Below are positions 61,501 to 64,000 of a DNA stretch of 64,000 nucleotides, one piece after another. A program made the position numbers and the translations under genes. Under the pieces are notes generated by a model. It was not told the origin of the DNA. It did not search any database and worked only from the letters and a program-made list of their open reading frames with translations. The DNA lies in assembly GCA_964035575.1 (NCBI GenBank), contig OZ037924.1:186001-250000 (forward strand), in the 5' to 3' direction. Positions within the stretch are counted from its first letter, which is position 1; each line of letters begins with the position of its first letter. This stretch comes from Rhynchopus sp. YZ270_cl-10 (lineage: Eukaryota > Euglenozoa > Diplonemea > Diplonemida > Diplonemidae).

Positions 61501-63755
61501 TTCACTGTCTCAACCACAAGCGGGCCCCACGTCCCCGTGCGCGTGTCGTTCATGTACCACGTCGCCCACGCAGGGTACGCCGGTGCGCCCGCCGCGTCCT
61601 GATTCACAATGTAGTCCGGCACAAGCGGGTGTGCTGCCGTCGACGTCGTCCCCGGCAGGTACGAGTCGTTCAGGTGTGTCCAGCGCACGGGCAGCGACCC
61701 GGTCCCGCCCTTGTGGAACGGCAGCACGCGCATCCCCGAGTTCTTCGTGCACGTCGCCCCGCTGTACGTGCACGTCTTCCGGTAGCACACATACCACTGC
61801 GAGTACCGCGTCGCCGGCACGTACAGCGTCGACACCGTCACCGCCACACCGCTCGTCGCGTCCGCCGCCCCAGACGCCGTCGGGTCACCAACAAGGTTGC
61901 GCGACCCAATCGGGTACGGCGTCTCCTCCTCCACGAAGCCCCCCTGCGACGACGACGACGCTGTGTCCAGCGCACGCGACCAGCACCCTGCCAGCGGCTG
62001 CGACCCTGTCTTCGCCGCTGTCGGCCACGGGTGCGCACGTCCGTCCGTCTGTGCCTCTGCCAGCGACGCAGCCGCCACAATACGGAAGTAGTCGCCCCCA
62101 GACGGCGCCCAGTAGTTCGCACTCGTCGTCATCACCATCGGGTCCGCCCCAGATGCCTGCGGCGCACTCACCGCCACCGTGCTCGACGCCGGCAAGTTGT
62201 TCAGCGCCCCGGCACCGCTGTCGTCAAACACAATCTCCCCCCACGTCCCGGGCGTCATGTCCACCATCGACCACCCGACAGGCTCCACCACGGCCGTGAA
62301 GTACAGGTTCGCCGAGTTCGACGCACACGCCGACGGCGACGTGCAGCGGTACAGCTTCCGCCACACGGGTGCAGTTGCGTTCGTGCTGTTCAGGTTCGAC
62401 ACCTCCGCACGCTCCTGCCGCGACGAGTAGCAGATGTCGTACTTCGCCGCCGTCTGCGGCAGACGCACGTACACCATCGCCTCCGACCACATCGGCGCCA
62501 CCGTCGAGTTCTGTGCGTAGTACGTCCCGCTCGACGACCACGAGTCCACCAGCGGGTTTGCGTACGGCGTCCCAAACACACCCACACCGCCCGCAGTCGC
62601 ACCCTCCAGCAGCCCACGCGTCCCCTCGCCCTGCCACGTCCCTGCTGCGTCCACGTAGTTCGTCCCGTAGTACGGCAGCCCAAACGTCTGGTACTCGTAC
62701 GTACACGGGTCCCCCTGCTTCACAATCTTCAGGTTGTCCCCGTCCGCACACTTGAACTCTGCCGTCGCACACCCGCTCGGCGCGTACGTGAAGTTGAAGT
62801 TCGCCTGCGCCGACAGCAGCTGCACCACTGCGTACTGCCCCAGCGTCGCGTCGGGCAGGTAGTACCACAGCTTCGCTGCCTGCGGTGTGAACTTGTACTC
62901 CCCGTTCCCGAGCACAAGCATCTTCCACTGCCCGAACTCAGCCTGCGTCTCCTTGTCAAACAAACGCGAGTCCAGCACGTGCTTGAAGCACACAACAAAC
63001 GTCGTTGTCGACGGCGGTGCCACAAACGTTGCGTGAGCAGACGACACAAACCGGTCCCCTGCCGCACTGTCCGCCATAGACATCCCGTACTCCGTCGTCT
63101 GTGCCAGCGGCGTTGCGCTTGTGTACTCGCACCGGATGTCCTTCGTCGAGTCCCACGTGTACATGCGCACGTCAAACTGCGCCGCAGCCGTCGAGTTCAG
63201 TGCGTACTCCACACGCTTCGTCCCGTCCGGTGTCTGCAGCACCGTCTGCACACGCACACGGAACTCGTCACCCTCCCGCAGCGTGGCCCCGTGGTACATC
63301 CCCATCGTGTAGTTGTTGTACGACCCGAGCGAGTGTGTCAGCGACACTGTCTTCGACAGCGACTGCGTCAGCGACGTCGACAGCGACAGAGACTTCGACA
63401 GCGACCCAGACGCCGACGCCGTCCCCGTTGGCAGCGACAGCGACACGGACGCCGACTTCGACTTCGACAGCGACCCTGAGAAGGACGCTGTTCCAGACGG
63501 AAGTGAGAACGACATCGACCCTGTCGGCAGCGACAGCGACGACGACGCTGTCCCAGACGGCAGCGAGTACGACATCGACCCCGTCGGCAGCGACAGCGAC
63601 ACAGACGCCGACTTCGAGGTTGACAGACTGCGCGACTTCGACTTCGACATTGTGTACGTCACCGTCTTTGTGTTTGCAGCTTCTCCAACATGCCCAACAA
63701 GAGCAACCCCGAGCAGGGCCACCCCCACAAGGGCGCTAGGCCCTGTTCTTCCCAT
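49539..63755 (-). CDS. Giant 4738-residue surface protein, single exon, GPI-like tail
   Basis: Start at 63753-63755 (MGRTGPSALVGVALLGVALV), which gives a clean signal peptide cleaved near residue 26. The frame upstream is leader-like. Parts: Ser-rich SLSKSKSASVSL / LPTGSMSYS repeats (residues about 35-140); about nine copies of a beta-sandwich-like signature in the N-terminal half (YKVCYKQ, WYVCYRK, YQVCYKV, FVVCFKH, YKICVFK); and in the centre modules with paired Cys such as PCNRCAFTFH, ECEACTLQLD, PCGRCQVWLD and ACYQCSVSFA. A region with few repeats follows, then a Pro/Thr stalk (PPTPAPPTNVPPTTSQP), and a C-terminus PTSGGVLVPALWVTLCVAVL without basic residues after the helix, like a GPI-attachment signal. 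Many N-x-S/T sites. No enzyme domain recognised. It is probably a cell-surface or flagellar coat or adhesion protein. The gene is unusually GC-rich with G/C at most third positions and has no intron in 14.2 kb. Confidence 0.85.
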   Translation of the reverse strand: MGRTGPSALVGVALLGVALVGHVGEAANTKTVTYTMSKSKSRSLSTSKSASVSLSLPTGSMSYSLPSGTASSSLSLPTGSMSFSLPSGTASFSGSLSKSKSASVSLSLPTGTASASGSLSKSLSLSTSLTQSLSKTVSLTHSLGSYNNYTMGMYHGATLREGDEFRVRVQTVLQTPDGTKRVEYALNSTAAAQFDVRMYTWDSTKDIRCEYTSATPLAQTTEYGMSMADSAAGDRFVSSAHATFVAPPSTTTFVVCFKHVLDSRLFDKETQAEFGQWKMLVLGNGEYKFTPQAAKLWYYLPDATLGQYAVVQLLSAQANFNFTYAPSGCATAEFKCADGDNLKIVKQGDPCTYEYQTFGLPYYGTNYVDAAGTWQGEGTRGLLEGATAGGVGVFGTPYANPLVDSWSSSGTYYAQNSTVAPMWSEAMVYVRLPQTAAKYDICYSSRQERAEVSNLNSTNATAPVWRKLYRCTSPSACASNSANLYFTAVVEPVGWSMVDMTPGTWGEIVFDDSGAGALNNLPASSTVAVSAPQASGADPMVMTTSANYWAPSGGDYFRIVAAASLAEAQTDGRAHPWPTAAKTGSQPLAGCWSRALDTASSSSQGGFVEEETPYPIGSRNLVGDPTASGAADATSGVAVTVSTLYVPATRYSQWYVCYRKTCTYSGATCTKNSGMRVLPFHKGGTGSLPVRWTHLNDSYLPGTTSTAAHPLVPDYIVNQDAAGAPAYPAWATWYMNDTRTGTWGPLVVETVNATAPMGVDTRAWNFGRTYATGDLVGQTVGSVLRLVQAGKPCDYASFRPIPSVGAENKDGGMVECNNAGAETDKTACAGSMSDVAASSNAAYYITVPDITNYIVCHRNRFFNWVALSPSGTTGAWNDKTKPMPDSVLERGAWVSPASYFTPTTSALTSLSLSAVEMRAGMEALFLVTDATVSLQVGPRKACAGGCPASGDVLRLVAADKNCDINPYNWNMGKLADAHLSLICNVTGAGSIAQSGLYYDSASVRACALAGPTQTMCQNATCNSTEPHLAELAAKTPDIYDDIVPHDHTYTGGHATVAAVVVMPPHITTSNGPNFYKVCYKQAGMDNWAVFNETWEVKPAPAMKVSPARISEVLLGGELKRFRVQLTTGTLAVTDNNGTITADFSLYAKLVPFSTMEQNRYCQNQAGSSEGEIYSAATSKFNLLTDGANNTVDFYLTVPHTPGNYSLCVQLRQSSEDWMSWWRPGSADANAYDYKVIDNGVRWYVTPGNQPTNQGLSKVQFLRCAPTVNHTCSPAASQDVFDTNPGKDAAKIVAVGSACHDGSTNLTQWGTSVHVWTEPGATASALGMTDLGPADGPSDVAELRTVLPAATNDARTQYKVCIRTVFLQGGLGGTALKARWVEVQEAQGLSGQHLVQAATGRAGFRTEMGLVKSWTLNAALRPAVSLYSSEAKADATALAGVSTQYVADVTAATATATDGFVFNTYSSTASNTELQAQNIFKLVMSKTPVGRLPKDPSTEATWGTLSNWAGSGVGVDCMSPAAVSNVGTCTDNDTTSGTPFCPYLASTTSGTSIGAYFHIPLNPGSYQVCYKVNHTSLTVANPWLRLASSSEGDYLLHSHPAFLEMIVGSAQANMSVFDLRTMESTWDTTGEQVSVSSWCGTSSGVNCTALNGASGFTTDLVTIANDTQVCPTPSTVAGSATGAPEWFQLVRTTNASAMVADMWGTTTASAFALPPALYPATSGQYKICVFKAGEATATAMGNASAKQVTKKGVVYQLYNRGLKKYGGGSGYWRDSNIPPSQLTVTSTLAFNSSLRFMQFTTATTLETLYGASAVSAASVTDATTGMVSRTPLLTSGAVVVYDVQVATKDKLPVPFGSFPLVVKRCAQATAFAGLECVAASQVEPSVSPGPFTVWAIGGACKQANATQYGWERNGLRQFTQSGQVRLSLQYRSACPAGEFGCGVRFEATTQSGVQLLSPAQWVNVAAKAPNGVALDGHEPNTAHKGTAMKTTGCATTGVTTCYLKKCVHGLPCMLSLQARRDGPSEFAANGTVQVLYAQDDYGANYSASAAPPQVATALGSTVGSQPLLPAEVWGLGGTASYTFTPKLKDGAVASTTVYLNVTYQGVTTGGAVHLSWTRFVVEVSRAVLAAVDPVRVDPWDVAGGLAATRSPSPAFIGTMTAATASVAGSITAVSGSYLEALVPYQLTYVPRDASLKALPKVWGALSGWKVTATVGTATTDNMVLYSRYPDETFVTAPQILSKAALMETIGNAFSFAFVFRVYVVDNACSRFSSAGGCTLVFTFSDGTNTVKANVVTPVRVPASTVEVTPAAASGTVREGISVAVRPGSYIAAPSTGAQTFVYDDFHYGEVFALLDGPGPTDGASNRDKLRMTPDATNWVAGQCAYSSPSGKGCLVEKYPTKTLAAAATVAGATGSWGAQWTMRPHVPCNRCAFTFHTTWGAGPDSSEYAADGTQRGTTTLTWTEEAVTLECSSAAVQITTGAVMSDEFALTVSAGVTGMTGTNAVYPRWWVMTNSNTSVTPAGVYPLYKVGETKTAWWSQMGARANMGTAVANFSRLYFDNTTVPALGATADVKVVFSAVGIRYASGAQAAAGSRPTGTSAYTCTSAVTLSQREAAVAAAVTTTTSIQLVSVGGGVTSLCASSASGVCTEYTATVSEFGAGITVDVKFVNTSSTGTVVDDTSSRNVTVAQAGGAGSSPSGAPAWTYGTEVWTSGTIVLDSAYNPSSLETIGTNTYTYGNLTVVATRTQPDAAVLAVAPQGAGSVTLKYSGTGAPARKAMFKVCEAAWDGSAEVMSTVANRCVTISLWITPTTQTRATVYAVEPASQSFVHGTTSACGAATTATFTVASYFTVGTSTTLRYWAYDSQLGYTLTAGTQYLLESGATTAAASLMKNNSVTRGAAITHTVATTGLKVSFTFYGRDKVTTNTTASVAGAVQSDVGGTITAVATTAQYMWASATETLSKWEVNTTVSVDDECPTKRRLQTSTSNYRTYGTGVPGAGWSYASGGAVAGLPFPIQTVVRTTSGARAWSFTKDILVRVAKRSWTGCNDGGTLKVYDLAGSLASETTRLVEGTVKTTTWVESATAAVSTRGGVAVPWSVLSTECEACTLQLDLCYGGKTAATCLDGLGVGSTDPSDALPIFADRSKLSKPFSVKAPRMDVMEVYDQTLPDSTSAIRVGDMFAVKVENVQRFAGVWAMNEPSTSGWTREVWVRSVWMGESGATLAQMRYGNGGFVHDGAARAAAAGGSAPPSGCNAAVSAAEFAAAADRVTLSGASSGSLNFFFARPCGRCQVWLDYRLTPPAALVGRHMAVRSSFPLRAYTAAVAVPGSALVYTVQTCGMAWLLGGVPLTAVRRRKPFSVGAVRVDAHNIPAWEGTTSAAFARQGGAGNGAGVAAVVTSPVSSPGGSSVNAVGGSATVRAFFLRACYQCSVSFAGKSSPLTVLTDATQIIAVPAFHYEKYMLRKMTAAGAKASWMFDVYAADDLGDRAYAVGGPPTEYALQRMYQTRAANHRAAASMSASGKLPSDPTALLNGSAVTVTYGSTSGLRLTEGTKVYNGIPMPVVEKTTPVGAAGQATVEVSKAAMQLSLSFVVTGAAGVPTGFFGEKKAPMVHFSVEAGAMAVDTLPSASSSSRSSAGGAACTADRVVGEGYCTFNAYAIGQAPGAQTASDKWYVSAVRGVSTATVTCGSCGTAWVSPNATYMGGVATFKLGLTGLTAGTTAACSCDVVVTSPASLVNGTSQTFKVAYTDTSLADWKWTSSQTLEVPATTTGKAYSVYNRTVHVGLAAWDTTGKFRGIGGVSWAAGASVTAVQTEMVPEGCFACASGTTTCAIANTKDPKTGAAGTGDAIEIAGVFAAVGTCQLKAGAFTGFPTGTTAPTTAVTFTVEAPVGLMIAGAPNEGSVLSRPNFTRLWGRTLSGAPAAVTGVGSSLSFQVVDAKGMPVVGDNHMQFTLTGTQKSNTSTTTVTWTGVARRGVGTFQIRSNQTTRTAACEAWRPVQSAADHEATAQQVAVSGMPACEHVPWFFTVQAVAPMTTSGPTPFGAIADVGPLHFVRRAVRLAAFARIGVPCVPPMNMAGVNSSFMGNSTNSSKVWKPKKPICPTPPAGLPTAHLMMVKQVMKGWVPLGLGGMGAKNGQDSHMGRPWSKPHPATWGRGYNFTMKVVALGLDGIQVKHPEDKGSAAPVQLRPLAVPCSNVDKSKSGKWVLDTCVDGKGTSGACGWGKKIASLPKCMPKESSGWNVPAFSFKLKGGEATFKDISYGKMAGWKQSGLTRFYLSTTQLNYKYGKGDVSTNPAATFAKPDDTFLFEVNMQDAAALRPGGNHWMCSGTACKSTTYYPEPGKPFALMLSVVDVMGDAVRSDSNSSVKVSGVCLDKVHNSYFAHAKPNALDFINKPTYSFQGGWTQLTQLYVTEPCAQMQLTVVCTSGASDQMKLCTGNMVTLEFPVDYPASSGNVTRAPTPPPEVITLSGLSLAAFDTEALAMPFVNNVRKGDAEIQMLKLLKKGNPVIKAAFLKWVCAKLGGGGITAADKISGRCVDKTITAAPPTLPPTAAPCNITADPNCTGIATVAGGAGAAAYRSFFALATTVDVVTEFEIETAVTVDAAAVSTAVKDAIVADLADPNSILKQSPTPGVTSPFATASTSNMQVGVANTPVPPPPPTPAPPTNVPPTTSQPTSMSPPTPQPPVVPTAPPTAAPPTSVPPVTFDPNIIPIPTSGGVLVPALWVTLCVAVLALFVL

Positions 63756-64000
63756 TATAACACGAGCCTTCTCTCTCTTGCAATCACTTGTGTTTGTGTA
63801 AGTATAAGTGTAAGTGTGTAGAACTTTATGTGTAAAATGAAATAAAGAAAAGAGTTTCTCCTGTGGGTTTTGTGGTGTATGCGATGGGAAACGGGGAACG
63901 AGAAACGAAAAAGGAATGGGCGTACTTTTGTTTCGCAAACGCACCACTCTTGCGTTGTGACACCATGCGATATTCGCTTTGGTGAGAATGTAAGTGCAGA
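63756..64000. other. 5' flank of the giant gene
   Basis: Leader and upstream DNA. TTACACTTACAC-like repeats and GCAAGAGAGAGAAGG lie just before the ATG, offering AG acceptors, but the transcript start is not visible. Confidence 0.4.

Overview
This is a nuclear window from a single-celled eukaryote (protist). Protein-coding DNA is GC-rich. The DNA between genes is AT-rich and full of A/T homopolymers, short dispersed repeats and foldback elements. Two genes have clear GT-AG introns. Twelve credible host genes are found, all on the minus strand, as in one-directional gene clusters. A tyrosine-recombinase retroelement with the gene order gag, recombinase, reverse transcriptase recalls the VIPER group described from trypanosomes, and several genes have a pyrimidine tract plus AG a short way before the ATG. 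Together these hint at Euglenozoa, perhaps a diplonemid. That placement is inference: no rRNA or spliced-leader gene is present to settle it.

Layout. 1-5000: three genes: a Gly-Met-rich protein, a DPM2-like subunit of dolichol-phosphate mannose synthase, and a Gln-rich coiled-coil protein. 5000-11700: no genes; dispersed hairpin repeats, a foldback element with 10-bp target duplications, a TTTCGGGCG-rich palindromic patch and a 200-base assembly gap. 11697-14017: a five-exon gene joining a La motif to two KH domains and a Gly-Met-rich tail. 14018-18186: a 1.16-kb 5/7-bp minisatellite inside a 3.26-kb stretch bounded by 23-bp inverted repeats. 18187-19569: an SLC19 (folate/thiamine carrier) family gene. 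19990-24448: the retroelement with split direct repeats and a 170-bp (GGA)n tract. 24449-26419: a zinc-finger coding fragment, a TA-flanked MITE and a hairpin repeat. 26420-28753: coiled-coil protein. 28754-30338: a 701-bp MITE-like element. 30339-31529: a pentatricopeptide-repeat (PPR) protein. 31530-42572: 11 kb without genes but dense in foldback elements and dispersed repeats. 42573-45126: membrane protein with a divergent class III cyclase domain, two or more exons. 45727-46179: MAPEG-family membrane protein. 46667-47602: secreted cysteine-repeat protein. 49539-63755: a single-exon gene for a 4738-residue surface protein with signal peptide and GPI-like tail.

The genes do not form one pathway. 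One loose theme is the secretory pathway and cell surface: DPM2 supplies mannose donor for glycosylation and GPI anchors, and the giant protein looks GPI-anchored and rich in N-glycosylation sites. A second is RNA handling: the La-KH protein and the PPR protein. The most unusual structural signal is a set of short hairpin-forming repeat families. Every copy I found lies in one orientation, opposite to transcription, and copies occur inside two of the spliced introns.
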